64,000 nucleotides of DNA from Sphingobacteriales bacterium (GCA_016200915.1 JACQDV010000057.1:27722-91721), one strand, 5' to 3'; counted from the first letter of the stretch, positions 1 to 8,366 are shown. Notes: generated from the letters alone by a model not told the origin. Numbers and translations: made by a program.

Positions 1-942
1 AAGAGTAATACTGTGCTGATACTTGATGAGAATGTGGCTGGTTTTTATAAAGAAAAACTGGAAGACTGGAAGACGATTGTAATTCCCCCGGGTGAAGCTT
101 ATAAACAACAATCAACCGTTGATGCTATTATTCTTCAGCTGATAAAAATAGGAGCAGACAGAAAAACATTTTTAGTAGGGGTAGGTGGCGGAGTGATTAC
201 GGATATGACCGGTTATGTTGCTTCCGTGTATATGCGTGGTGTGCAATTTGCTTTTGTTCCTACTACTTTGTTGAGTATGGTGGATGCTTCTATTGGTGGA
301 AAGAATGGAGTAGATGTTGGTATTTATAAGAATCTCGTTGGTACCATCAATCAGCCGCAATTTATTTTGTTTGATTATTCACTGCTGCAAACATTGCCCG
401 AAGCAGAATGGATCAATGGTTGTGCAGAAATGATCAAGCATGGCTGTATAAAAGATGCCGGTTTATTTCAATTGCTGGAAGAAAACAATCTTTCATCTAT
501 TCAATCAAACACATCATTATTTGCTTCTATCATTGAAAGAAATGTGACGATTAAATCAGATGTAGTTAAGAACGATGAATTTGAAAACGGGGAAAGACGC
601 TTATTGAATTTTGGTCATACACTGGCACATGCTATTGAGAATAGTTATCAATTGCCACACGGACAGGCGGTGAGTATTGGAATGGTAACAGCAGCAACTA
701 TTTCGGAAGAGATCAATAATTTCAACTCGGTTGATAAAGAAAGATTGATTAAAGTGTTAGAGCAATATCATTTAACTACACATTTTTCATTTGACAAAGC
801 AAAAGCATTTGAAACGCTGGTAATGGATAAGAAACGTGCAGGCAATGCAATGAATTATGTGTTGCTTAAAAGGATTGGTGAGGCAGAAGTAAAATCTATT
901 CCACTGGTTCAGTTAAAAGATTTAGTGCTACAAATTATTTAA
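1..942 (+). CDS. aroB: 3-dehydroquinate synthase, 5'-truncated by window edge
   Basis: Catalyses the second shikimate-pathway step, DAHP to 3-dehydroquinate, using NAD and a divalent metal in the cytoplasm. The frame is open from base 1 (first codons K-S-N-T-V-L-I-L-D-E-N), so the GTG at 13 is probably internal; roughly 35-40 residues are expected upstream of the window. Visible family signatures are the NAD-binding GVGGGVITDMTGYVAS stretch, the PTTLLSMVDASIGGKNGVD loop, and the metal ligands in CAEMIKHG (Glu), LNFGHTLAHAIE (His) and PHGQAVSIGM (His). The stop is three bases before the aroA ATG, so the two genes are almost certainly cotranscribed. Function is secure; the true start is outside the window. 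Confidence 0.95.
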   Translation, partial: KSNTVLILDENVAGFYKEKLEDWKTIVIPPGEAYKQQSTVDAIILQLIKIGADRKTFLVGVGGGVITDMTGYVASVYMRGVQFAFVPTTLLSMVDASIGGKNGVDVGIYKNLVGTINQPQFILFDYSLLQTLPEAEWINGCAEMIKHGCIKDAGLFQLLEENNLSSIQSNTSLFASIIERNVTIKSDVVKNDEFENGERRLLNFGHTLAHAIENSYQLPHGQAVSIGMVTAATISEEINNFNSVDKERLIKVLEQYHLTTHFSFDKAKAFETLVMDKKRAGNAMNYVLLKRIGEAEVKSIPLVQLKDLVLQII

Positions 943-945
943 ACA

Positions 946-2247
946 ATGAATGTTACCATATCACCTTCTTCAGTAAATGGAACGATACAGGCTCCAACTT
1001 CTAAAAGTTCGATGCAGAGAGCCTGTGCGGCAGCTTTACTGGTAAAGGGAAAAACTGTGATTAAGAATCCTGGATTCTCTAATGACGATAAAGCGGCAAT
1101 GGACGTAATACAGAAATTGGGAACGAAAATTCAAATTGATAATGGACAGTTGATAGTGGATAGTGTTGGTGTAAATCCTGATAAATTAGAAATCAATACT
1201 GGTGAAAGCGGATTGGGTGTAAGAATGTTTACTCCAATTGTTGCGTTGAGTGAAAAAGAGATTTTGATTTCGGGTCATGGTAGTTTGATGGAAAGGCCGA
1301 TGGATTTTTTTGACGAAATTCTGCCAAAGCTGGGAGTAAAGATTGAATCTAACAATGGTAAGCTGCCAATGAAAATCGAGGGGCCGTTGAAACCGGCTAC
1401 CATTGAAATTGATGGTTCATTAAGTTCACAGTTTCTTACCGGTTTGCTGATGGCCTTTAGTGCTGCTGATGCAAAAGATGTTTCTATCAAAGTAAATAAC
1501 CTCAAGAGTCGTCCTTATGTTGATTTAACGTTAGCGGTGATGAAAGAATTTGGAATGAAAGTTCCGCAGAATAAAAACTATGAAGCTTTTTATTTCGACT
1601 CAGATACTCACCACTCACCACTCACTACTCACAACTACACTGTGGAAGGTGACTGGAGCGGCGGAGCATTTTTATTGGTTGCAGCAGGAATTGCCGGTGA
1701 CGTAACGGTAAATGGTTTGCAGAACACATCTACGCAAGCTGATAAAAAAATTATTGATGCTTTACTGGATGCAGGTGCTGATGTAACGGTGAATGATGAT
1801 TCAATCAATATTAAAAAGAATAAACTGGAGGCATTTAGTTTTGATGCAACAGATTGTCCTGATTTATTTCCACCATTAGTAGCCTTAGCAGCGAATTGTA
1901 AAGGCATCACCAAAATACGTGGATTAAGAAGATTGAAACATAAAGAGAGCGATCGTGGTATTACTTTAAAAGAAGAGTTTGATAAACTGAGTACACAAAT
2001 TGATTTGAATGATGATGAAATGCTGGTGCATGGTAATGGTGGAATCTTTGTAAAAAACCATACCATGAATTCACACAATGATCATCGTATTGCAATGGCT
2101 GTAGCGGTAGCTTGTTTAAATGCTGATTTTGATGTGGAGATAAGAAATGCGGAAGCAGTAAATAAATCTTACCCCGATTTTTATCAGCACCTGCAAAAAC
2201 TGGGAGTAAACGTAACTTTACCTAATAAGCAAACGGTTCATGAATAG
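946..2247 (+). CDS. aroA: 3-phosphoshikimate 1-carboxyvinyltransferase (EPSP synthase)
   Basis: Transfers enolpyruvyl from PEP to shikimate-3-phosphate, the sixth shikimate step. At 433 residues it is the usual length. Substrate-binding motifs are visible: PTSKSSMQRAC near residue 20, GESGLGVRMFTP near 90, GSLSSQFLTGLLMAF near 160, DCPDLFPPLVAL near 305 and RLKHKESDR near 330. The ATG lies three bases after aroB and the 3' end overlaps aroC by 8 bp. Residues around 220-230 (DTHHSPLTTHN) are encoded by four tandem 7-bp units at 1607-1634 and look like an in-frame repeat insertion just before the conserved YTVEGDWSGG segment. The frame is otherwise intact, so the enzyme is presumably active. 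Confidence 0.96.
   Translation: MNVTISPSSVNGTIQAPTSKSSMQRACAAALLVKGKTVIKNPGFSNDDKAAMDVIQKLGTKIQIDNGQLIVDSVGVNPDKLEINTGESGLGVRMFTPIVALSEKEILISGHGSLMERPMDFFDEILPKLGVKIESNNGKLPMKIEGPLKPATIEIDGSLSSQFLTGLLMAFSAADAKDVSIKVNNLKSRPYVDLTLAVMKEFGMKVPQNKNYEAFYFDSDTHHSPLTTHNYTVEGDWSGGAFLLVAAGIAGDVTVNGLQNTSTQADKKIIDALLDAGADVTVNDDSINIKKNKLEAFSFDATDCPDLFPPLVALAANCKGITKIRGLRRLKHKESDRGITLKEEFDKLSTQIDLNDDEMLVHGNGGIFVKNHTMNSHNDHRIAMAVAVACLNADFDVEIRNAEAVNKSYPDFYQHLQKLGVNVTLPNKQTVHE
1607..1634 (+). repeat. four tandem heptanucleotides inside aroA
   Basis: The sequence reads CTCACCA, CTCACCA, CTCACTA, CTCACAA without interruption, 28 bp inside the aroA frame. It encodes a Ser/Thr/His-rich run that interrupts an otherwise conserved region ahead of TVEGDWSGG. 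Period-7 tracts of other sequences occur elsewhere in the window. Confidence 0.85.
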
Positions 2248-3289
2248 TTTTGGAAGATTATTACGAGTATCCATATTTGGCGAATCGCATGGAGAATGTG
2301 TGGGAATAACCATTGATGGTTGTCCTGCAGGTTTGTCTTTATCACCAGAAGATTTATTAGCTGACCTCGAAAGAAGAAAAGGTGGTAAGCAAAAAGGAAC
2401 TACGCCAAGACAGGAAGAAGATTATCCTATTTTTAAGAGCGGTGTTTTTAATGGTAAGACAACAGGGTTTCCTATCACTATTTTATTCGACAATAAAAAT
2501 ACCCGCAGCGAAGATTATAATAAACAAAGAAGCATACCACGGCCGGGCCATGCAGACTGGGTAGCTCATCAGAAATTTGGTGGCAATGAAGATTATCGTG
2601 GCGGCGGCCATTTTAGTGCAAGGTTAACAACGGGAATAGTGGCAGCAGGCGCTATTGCAAAGAAATTATTAACCCTCCCCAACCCCTCCCGGGAGGGGAT
2701 AACTGGCCTCAGCATTCATGCAGAGGTGACGGAGATAGGCGGTGAAAAAGATTTAGAGAAAGGATTGCAAAGAGCAATTGATGCTAAAGATTCTGTTGGT
2801 GGAGTGGTGGAATGTAAAGTAACCGGTATGCCGGTTAGCATTGGTGAACCGTATTTTGATTCAGTTGAATCTGTTTTATCGCACATATTATTTGCTATTC
2901 CTGCTGTAAGAGGAGTGGAGTTTGGAACTGGTTTCGCTGCAGCAAAAATGTTTGGCAGCGAACATAATGATGCGATTGAAAATATGGAAGGTAAAACGCA
3001 AAGCAATCATGCAGGTGGAATAGTAGGAGGTATCAGCAATGGAAATAATTTGGTTTTCCGTTTGGCAATTAAACCAACATCCTCTACACCAAAAGAACAA
3101 TACAGTTTAAACTGGGATACAGAACAAATGGAAAATTTTTCCATAAAAGGGAGACATGATCTTTGCGTGGCGTTAAGGGCACCTGTTATTGTGGAAGCCG
3201 TAACCGCATTAGTGCTGGCAGATTTTATGTTATTAGAACAACAAATACCGAGAGTGTTCCCCGGTTCGGGAATAATGAATAAAGAATAA
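2240..3289 (+). CDS. aroC: chorismate synthase
   Basis: Converts EPSP to chorismate, the last common aromatic step, using reduced FMN. Family motifs present are FGESHGECVGITIDGCPAG at the N-terminus, RPGHADWVAHQKFG and GGGHFSARLTTG around residues 100-130, QSNHAGGIVGGISNG near 255 and GRHDLCVALRAPVIVEA near 305. It overlaps aroA by 8 bp, consistent with translational coupling. Two oddities are seen. Residues about 145-152 (LPNPSREG) are encoded by a G/C-rich stretch holding a 16-bp perfect palindrome where relatives have a plain helix. The last residues (IMNKE) and the stop are supplied by a heptamer repeat that continues downstream. At 349 residues the length is near normal. Confidence 0.96.
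   Translation: MNSFGRLLRVSIFGESHGECVGITIDGCPAGLSLSPEDLLADLERRKGGKQKGTTPRQEEDYPIFKSGVFNGKTTGFPITILFDNKNTRSEDYNKQRSIPRPGHADWVAHQKFGGNEDYRGGGHFSARLTTGIVAAGAIAKKLLTLPNPSREGITGLSIHAEVTEIGGEKDLEKGLQRAIDAKDSVGGVVECKVTGMPVSIGEPYFDSVESVLSHILFAIPAVRGVEFGTGFAAAKMFGSEHNDAIENMEGKTQSNHAGGIVGGISNGNNLVFRLAIKPTSSTPKEQYSLNWDTEQMENFSIKGRHDLCVALRAPVIVEAVTALVLADFMLLEQQIPRVFPGSGIMNKE
2673..2698 (+). repeat. GC-rich palindromic insert inside aroC
   Basis: A run of CCCTCCCC-AA-CCCCTCCC is followed by GGGAGGGG. Bases 2683-2698 are a perfect 16-bp palindrome. The composition differs sharply from the surrounding gene and the insert keeps the reading frame, adding LPNPSREG to chorismate synthase. Confidence 0.8.
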
Positions 3290-3358
3290 TGAATATCGAA
3301 TGAAGAAATATGACTTTTCCTTTCATCATTCAATATTCCTTGTTCGGTGTTCGATATT
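3271..3358. repeat. inverted array of GAANNNN heptamers at aroC 3' end
   Basis: The left half, 3271-3312, is six 7-bp units (AATAATG, AATAAAG, AATAATG, AATATCG, AATGAAG, AAATATG). The right half, 3317-3358, read on the minus strand, is six more (AATATCG, AACACCG, AACAAGG, AATATTG, AATGATG, AAAGGAA). Together they form an imperfect stem-loop. The left half begins inside aroC and provides its stop codon. It may double as a terminator, though no clean U-tract follows. Confidence 0.8.
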
Positions 3359-3390
3359 TTAAATAAGAAATAAAAACTTTTTGAAAGTAC

Positions 3391-3690
3391 ATGGCAGAGA
3401 TATATCACATCACCACCAAAAAAGAATGGCAGGAAGCAAAAAAGAAAGGTTCGTATGAAGCTGCTTCATTAGCCACCGAAGGATTTATTCATTGCTGCGA
3501 ATTAAAACAGTTGCGTGGCGTAGTTAAAAGATATTATGCAGGACAAAAAGGATTAGTTGCTTTGCTGATTGATACCGAGCTGATCAAGTCACCTATCAAA
3601 TACGAACTTTCGCCATCGGTTAACGAAGAGTTTCCTCATATTTACGGACCAATCAATGCTGATGCAGTAGAAGATACTTTAGAGTTATAA
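3391..3690 (+). CDS. DUF952 family protein
   Basis: A 99-residue cytoplasmic protein matching the DUF952 family: an N-terminal IYHITTKKEWQEAKKKGSYEAASL segment (shown here in part as IYHITTKKEW), the hallmark TEGFIHCCE motif near residue 28, and HIYGPINADAVEDTLEL at the C-terminus. The biochemical function of the family is not established to my knowledge; comparison with ADP-ribosyltransferase-like folds has been suggested but nothing in this sequence proves it. It sits 10 bp upstream of the thiamine-binding-type gene and is probably cotranscribed with it. The start is the first ATG after the heptamer array. There is no signal peptide or membrane segment. Confidence 0.8.
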   Translation: MAEIYHITTKKEWQEAKKKGSYEAASLATEGFIHCCELKQLRGVVKRYYAGQKGLVALLIDTELIKSPIKYELSPSVNEEFPHIYGPINADAVEDTLEL

Positions 3691-3699
3691 GATTTTATT

Positions 3700-3996
3700 A
3701 TGCACAATTATATCGTCAACGCTTCTATTCAGATACTTCCGGTTGGTACAGCTAAACATCCGTATAGCTGGGTTGATGATGCTATTGCCGTTATTCAGCA
3801 ATCAGGTATTAAATATGAAGTGGGACCTTTTGCCACGGTGATTGAAGGAACATATAAAGAAATAATGAAAGTTATTGACGATGTAAATGAATATCTTGTT
3901 TCCAAAGGATGCGAAGAATGGATTAGCAGTTTGCAGATACATATCCGCAGTAATGGTGATATTACTGGTGATGAAAAGACAGATAAGTTTAAGTAG
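3700..3996 (+). CDS. MTH1187-family thiamine-binding protein
   Basis: A 98-residue protein of the YkoF/MTH1187 (formerly DUF77) family, small ferredoxin-like alpha-beta proteins some of which bind thiamine. Recognisable features are an N-terminal strand (NASIQILPVGT), the pattern GIKYEVGPFATVIEG near residue 38, and a C-terminal amphipathic helix followed by a strand (EWISSLQIHIR). It follows the DUF952 gene by nine bases. No thiamine riboswitch or thi genes are seen nearby, so a thiamine role is inferred from the family only. It ends one base before the convergent dipeptidase gene. Confidence 0.75.
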   Translation: MHNYIVNASIQILPVGTAKHPYSWVDDAIAVIQQSGIKYEVGPFATVIEGTYKEIMKVIDDVNEYLVSKGCEEWISSLQIHIRSNGDITGDEKTDKFK

Positions 3997-3997
3997 A

Positions 3998-4735
3998 TTA
4001 TAATTTCAGTTTCTTCAGTTGCTTAAAACTCAAATTCATTACCTCATATTCTTTCCAATCAACCCAGAAATAATGCCACCATTCGGTATCAAATGGTTTA
4101 AAACCATATTTCTCCATGGTTGATTTCAGCAAATGGCGATTGTTTAATACTTGCTCCGGTAAATTTTTAAAAACATGATGAGCAGAATCGGTGAAATTAT
4201 CAAAACCGGTTCCCATATCTAATTCTTTGCCGGTCTTTAAATCAATAATAGTGAGATCAGCAGCGATACCTCTGTTATGTCCGCTTCCTTTAGCAGGATT
4301 CGCAGTATAACGTTCATCCTTCACCAGTTCCCACATATATTCAGTTGCAGTGTACGCACGATATGCATCCCATATTTTCAATCCATAACCTTTTTCATTT
4401 AAGTCCTTTTGCACCTGTGCTAATGCATTGGCCGCAGGCTGCCGCATATAAGTAGCAGTTACTTTAGGATAAATTTTTGTGTGAGTAAAATTATTGGTGG
4501 TGGCATACACCAGGTTCAGCACAATATTGGGGATCACTTTTTTCAGATTCACCAGTCTTTTAGCAGAATCGTTTGCAACTGTTTGCTTATAATCAGCAAC
4601 TTTAGTAATAACTTTTAATCCGTATTTATTGGGTTCTGTGTTTTGTGCCAGCAAATGACTGGGAGTGGATAAAAAAAATCCTTCTGTAAAAAACATTAAT
4701 AGCAGCAGATACTGTAATTTCCGTTTGGTAACCAT
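3998..4735 (-). CDS. D-Ala-D-Ala dipeptidase (VanX/DdpX type, peptidase M15D)
   Basis: A 245-residue exported zinc dipeptidase. A hydrophobic N-terminal segment (residues 8-30, ending SHLLAQ) is a signal peptide. The zinc site typical of M15D is visible as SGHNRGIAADLT (SxHxxGxAxD) near residue 153 and TEWWHYFW (ExxWH) near residue 218, with an upstream DAYR motif (WDAYRAY). The family hydrolyses D-Ala-D-Ala. Outside vancomycin-resistance clusters, as here with no vanHA neighbours, it usually serves peptidoglycan turnover. It is convergent with the thiamine-binding-type gene and divergent from the L,D-transpeptidase, giving an envelope-related neighbourhood. Confidence 0.88.
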   Translation of the reverse strand: MVTKRKLQYLLLLMFFTEGFFLSTPSHLLAQNTEPNKYGLKVITKVADYKQTVANDSAKRLVNLKKVIPNIVLNLVYATTNNFTHTKIYPKVTATYMRQPAANALAQVQKDLNEKGYGLKIWDAYRAYTATEYMWELVKDERYTANPAKGSGHNRGIAADLTIIDLKTGKELDMGTGFDNFTDSAHHVFKNLPEQVLNNRHLLKSTMEKYGFKPFDTEWWHYFWVDWKEYEVMNLSFKQLKKLKL

Positions 4736-4784
4736 GTACCCTTTTCCTGTGAAGATAGGTTGTTTTTAAATTTATCGTTATTAC

Positions 4785-6479
4785 ATGAATCATCGTTTGT
4801 CCGGTTTTTTAGTGGCCTTTATGCTTACCTCAGTTTTATTAAATTCCTGTGGTAACCATAGTTCTGTAAAAAAAGAAGATATAGTGGAAGAGCCGGAGAA
4901 CATGGATACCCGTAAAGCAGAAGACATTTCAGATATTGTAATGTTTGCACTGGAACATGAAGGGAAAGTAGATGACAGTATAAAGATATCCAATCCTTCA
5001 TTGATTCAGGATTATTACAAAGGGAAAGATTATAAAGGCGTTTGGAGTGAACAGGAAAACTGGTTGCCGGTAGCTGATTCTATGTATTCATTTATTGAAC
5101 ATTCAAGGGAGTATGGATTATTCCCTTCGGATTATAATTATAAAAATTTAAAAAAGATACATCAGCAATTTATTACGGATAGTTTGTCAACTAAAGATGC
5201 TGCTTTATGGTCAAAGGCTGATGTGATGTTTACCGATGCTTTTTTTAGCATTGCTTCTCATTTGCATATTGGCCGATTGGGCAAAGACAGCACTTATTTA
5301 AATCCTGACAGTGTATTGGCAGAAGGTTTCTTTTTTCATAACCTGGAAAATGCATTGAAAAAATCAAACATAAGAGAGGTAGTTGATTCATTAGAGCCTA
5401 AAATACCAGCGTACAGGGAACTGCGTTATGCTATTAAATCTTTTTTGGACTCAGCTGATCTTGAAAAAAAATACACCTGGGTCTCTTATCCGTTTAAAGA
5501 CTCATTGGCTTTTATAAAATCGCTGGTAAAAAGATTACAGGAGTATGGAGCACTTTCAACTGAGATAAAGAATGTTGATACCAGTTTACTCAAATCCACC
5601 ATTGCAAAAATTCAAAAAGCCCGGGGACTAACTGCAGATGGTAAACCCGGAGCACAGTTTATAAGAATGCTTAATAATACAGATGCCGAAAAGTTTAAAC
5701 GATTAGCCATCACGTTAGACCGGTATAAGCAATTACCAACCAAAATGCCAGAGACATACCTGCTGGTAAATCTTCCAAGTTATTATTTGAAACTATGGAA
5801 TAGTGATACAGTTGTGTTTGAATCAAAAATAGTGGTGGGCAAACCTCAAACACGAACTCCGGTACTCACCAGCCAGATATCAAATATGGTTACCTATCCG
5901 CAATGGACCATACCAACCAGCATCATCGTTAAAGAAATTCTTCCGGGACTGAAAAAGAACCCCGGCTACCTGGCAAAAAAAGGATATATGCTGATGGATG
6001 CAAAGGGCGAAGAGGTAGATCCTTATACGGTGAACTGGGAAAAATATTCCAAAGGAATACCTTATAAAGTAGTACAGGGTAGTGGGGATGATAATGCCCT
6101 GGGGGTTTTGAAATTTAATTTCAACAACAAATACGCCGTTTACCTGCATGATACCAATCAACGCTATTATTTTGGCCGTGGTGTAAGAGCTCTTAGTCAT
6201 GGCTGTGTAAGAGTGCAGGAATGGCAAAAATTAGCTTACTACATTATTGAGAGAGATAGTTTGGCTCTAAAAGAACCCGATGCACTTAAGTATGGTACTG
6301 ATTCTCTTAATGCATGGCTATCAAGGAAGGAAAAGCATACGCTTTTAATTAAAAATAAACTTCCTGTTTTTCTGCGTTATTTTACTTGTGATGCTAAAAA
6401 GGGAAAAGTTGTATTTTACGATGATATTTATGGTGAAGACAAGGTTTTGAGGGAAAAATATTTCTCCAGCAAAAACTAA
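4785..6479 (+). CDS. L,D-transpeptidase lipoprotein, YcbB-like
   Basis: A 564-residue lipoprotein predicted to crosslink peptidoglycan in the periplasm. The signal sequence ends in the lipobox LLNSC (Cys22). An N-terminal alpha-helical region is followed by a peptidoglycan-binding-like helical stretch (QKARGLTADGKPG near residue 280). The YkuD catalytic domain spans about 325-500 and has the active-site motif SHGCVRVQ with Cys474 as nucleophile. This arrangement is that of the large YcbB/LdtD-type enzymes. An RlpA-like gene starts three bases after the stop, so the two probably form an operon devoted to cell-wall work. The dipeptidase is divergently encoded upstream. Confidence 0.9.
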   Translation: MNHRLSGFLVAFMLTSVLLNSCGNHSSVKKEDIVEEPENMDTRKAEDISDIVMFALEHEGKVDDSIKISNPSLIQDYYKGKDYKGVWSEQENWLPVADSMYSFIEHSREYGLFPSDYNYKNLKKIHQQFITDSLSTKDAALWSKADVMFTDAFFSIASHLHIGRLGKDSTYLNPDSVLAEGFFFHNLENALKKSNIREVVDSLEPKIPAYRELRYAIKSFLDSADLEKKYTWVSYPFKDSLAFIKSLVKRLQEYGALSTEIKNVDTSLLKSTIAKIQKARGLTADGKPGAQFIRMLNNTDAEKFKRLAITLDRYKQLPTKMPETYLLVNLPSYYLKLWNSDTVVFESKIVVGKPQTRTPVLTSQISNMVTYPQWTIPTSIIVKEILPGLKKNPGYLAKKGYMLMDAKGEEVDPYTVNWEKYSKGIPYKVVQGSGDDNALGVLKFNFNNKYAVYLHDTNQRYYFGRGVRALSHGCVRVQEWQKLAYYIIERDSLALKEPDALKYGTDSLNAWLSRKEKHTLLIKNKLPVFLRYFTCDAKKGKVVFYDDIYGEDKVLREKYFSSKN

Positions 6480-6482
6480 TAC

Positions 6483-6908
6483 ATGCTATTATTAAAGCCA
6501 TTTATCCCGGTTTGCTTTGTTGTAGCTGCACTTGGATTACATGCCCAGGACAGCACCAAAACTAAAAAGAAAATAAGCCGGGTACAGTATGGTACAGCCA
6601 GTTTTTATAGTAATAAATTTGAAGGCCGTAAAACAGCCAGCGGCGAACTATTTAGCCAAAAAAAGCTAACCGCCGCACATAATACGCTACCCCTTGGCAC
6701 TTATATAAGAGTGACAAACCTTAGAAACAAAAGATCGGTAGTGGTGAAAATAAACGACCGCCTTCATGCAAAAAACCTTAGACTTGTGGACCTAAGCCGG
6801 ACTGCAGCAACCCAATTAGGGTATATAAAATCTGGCCTCGCAAGGGTGAAAGTTGAGGTTTTAGGCAAAACACCGCCGGCAGAAAAACAAAAATATGTTA
6901 GTAAATAA
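6483..6908 (+). CDS. septal ring lytic transglycosylase RlpA-like protein
   Basis: A 141-residue exported protein with a signal peptide (residues 1-21, ending LHAQ) and one double-psi beta-barrel domain at about 34-125. The typical RlpA sequence GTASFYSNKFEGRKTASGE is followed by LTAAHNTLPLGTYIRVTN and the acidic KINDR motif that carries the catalytic-type Asp. No SPOR domain is present, so it is a short RlpA; septal localisation cannot be assumed. It starts three bases after the L,D-transpeptidase, suggesting coordinated peptidoglycan remodelling. Enzymatic activity is inferred from the family. Confidence 0.85.
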   Translation: MLLLKPFIPVCFVVAALGLHAQDSTKTKKKISRVQYGTASFYSNKFEGRKTASGELFSQKKLTAAHNTLPLGTYIRVTNLRNKRSVVVKINDRLHAKNLRLVDLSRTAATQLGYIKSGLARVKVEVLGKTPPAEKQKYVSK

Positions 6909-6940
6909 TTTCAGCAATTTGTTGATAGCCATTATTTTTG
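6909..6940 (+). promoter_or_regulatory. Bacteroidota-type promoter of the OmpA-family gene
   Basis: A -7 box TATTTTTG at 6933-6940 matches TANNTTTG exactly. TTTC at 6909-6912, 20 bp upstream, is one base from the -33 TTTG consensus. Initiation would fall near 6947, leaving a leader of about 20 nt. Confidence 0.55.
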
Positions 6941-6966
6941 TCAAGATTTAAATCAAAACTTACTGT

Positions 6967-8304
6967 ATGAAGAAAATTATACTATCAGTGTTAGCTGTAA
7001 TAGGTTTCATCTATTCCTTTGCTCAAACAACTGATAATAAGAAAAGATCTGCCATTGGCGTTCACTTCACTCTTACTGATTTTAAAACGGCTGCTGATTT
7101 AAGAAAATCAGGGTTAAGTTATGTTCTTAGAAAAGGGGATTATACAAATCTTTCATTAATGGATCCAGGCCTGGGAATTTCTTACTGGAAAGGGTTAACC
7201 AATCAAATTGATTTTTCCAGCATGGCTAATTTCTCATTTCTTAAATACCCCGTTCCTAATAAACCAGTTCCAACTATCGATGCCTTTACAATCAACCTGG
7301 ATGCTAATCTTAATTTTAAAATGCTTCCTGATAATTATTGGGTAGTCCCTTACCTGACTGCAGGCTTAGGAGCTACAAAATATAAAGGATATTATTCAGC
7401 GTATATGCCACTGGGTGCTGGTTTGCAGGTAAGTCTTTTTAATGAAGCCTTTATAATGGTGAATACTCAGTACAGGGTTCCTGTTACCAGTTTAGGTGCA
7501 TATAATCTTTTTCATTCAATAGGTATTGTAGGTGTAATTGGTAAGAAGAAAGAACCTGTTGTGTTACCTCCGCCACCTCCACTACCTCCGCCACCTGTTG
7601 ATACTGATAAAGATGGTGTAATTGATTCATTAGATGCCTGTCCAACTGTACCTGGTCCTGCTTCATTAAATGGTTGCCCCGATTCAGATGGGGATGGTAT
7701 ATTAGATAAAGATGATGCTTGTCCAAACAAACCTGGTACAGTAAAATATAAAGGCTGCCCAATACCAGATACCGATGGCGATGGAATAAATGATGAAGAA
7801 GATAAGTGCCCAACTGTTGCTGGTTTGGCCCGCTACCAGGGTTGTCCAATACCAGATACCGATGGTGATGGAATAAATGATGAAGAAGATAAGTGTCCTG
7901 CTGTTGCAGGTGTTGCTGAAAACTTTGGCTGTCCAAAAATTGATGAAGCTATTGTAAAGAAGATTGAGTACGCTGCTAAAAACGTTTACTTCGCAACTGG
8001 CAAATACACGTTGCTGTCTAAATCATTTAAACCTTTAAATGATGTAGTAAAAATAATGGCAGAGCATACTGAACTTAAGTTAGATATTAGCGGCCACACT
8101 GATAACACAGGTGATGCTACTAAGAACCAGGCATTGAGTCAGAACCGGGCAAAAGCTGTATTGGATTATTTGGTTAAGAAAGGCGTTGCTGCTGATCGGA
8201 TTACTTCAGCAGGATACGGCCAGGATCAGCCAGTAGCTGATAATAAAACAGCCGCAGGCCGTGCTAAAAACCGCAGAGTTGAAATTAAAGTACGCAATTA
8301 TTAA
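6967..8304 (+). CDS. OmpA-family outer-membrane protein with thrombospondin type-3 repeats
   Basis: A 445-residue outer-membrane protein. In order it has a signal peptide (1-19, ending FAQ), an N-terminal beta-barrel-like region (about 20-190), a proline hinge (PPPPPLPPPPVD near 200), calcium-binding type-3 thrombospondin repeats (about 205-320, several DxDxDGxxD units with paired cysteines) and a C-terminal OmpA peptidoglycan-binding domain (about 330-445, with SGHTDNTGD and NRRVEIKV). It likely ties the outer membrane to the cell wall. Two consecutive 87-bp units (from 7753 and 7840) are almost identical in DNA, indicating recent duplication of a 29-residue repeat. It has its own promoter and a strong terminator. 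Confidence 0.92.
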   Translation: MKKIILSVLAVIGFIYSFAQTTDNKKRSAIGVHFTLTDFKTAADLRKSGLSYVLRKGDYTNLSLMDPGLGISYWKGLTNQIDFSSMANFSFLKYPVPNKPVPTIDAFTINLDANLNFKMLPDNYWVVPYLTAGLGATKYKGYYSAYMPLGAGLQVSLFNEAFIMVNTQYRVPVTSLGAYNLFHSIGIVGVIGKKKEPVVLPPPPPLPPPPVDTDKDGVIDSLDACPTVPGPASLNGCPDSDGDGILDKDDACPNKPGTVKYKGCPIPDTDGDGINDEEDKCPTVAGLARYQGCPIPDTDGDGINDEEDKCPAVAGVAENFGCPKIDEAIVKKIEYAAKNVYFATGKYTLLSKSFKPLNDVVKIMAEHTELKLDISGHTDNTGDATKNQALSQNRAKAVLDYLVKKGVAADRITSAGYGQDQPVADNKTAAGRAKNRRVEIKVRNY

Positions 8305-8330
8305 TTATAAAGGTTGCTAAAACCTGCTGC

Positions 8331-8366
8331 TAAAAGTTCCCCCAACTTGTTGGGGGACTTTTTTAT
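8331..8366. terminator. Rho-independent terminator between ompA-like gene and recF
   Basis: A hairpin with a TCCCCCAAC / GTTGGGGGA stem extended by A/T pairs is followed by TTTTTT. It lies between convergent genes and the flanking A and T runs allow bidirectional use. Confidence 0.85.

Noticed and set aside
1635..2078. 147-residue open frame antisense to aroA
   Set aside because: Mirrors a conserved enzyme gene and has no recognisable domain.
3998..4735. Vancomycin-resistance function for the VanX-like dipeptidase
   Set aside because: No vanH, vanA, vanR or vanS gene is nearby; envelope turnover is the simpler role.
7484..7936. 150-residue open frame antisense to the OmpA gene, rich in His, Leu and Gln
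   Set aside because: Its pattern is only the complement of the thrombospondin repeats and the proline hinge.
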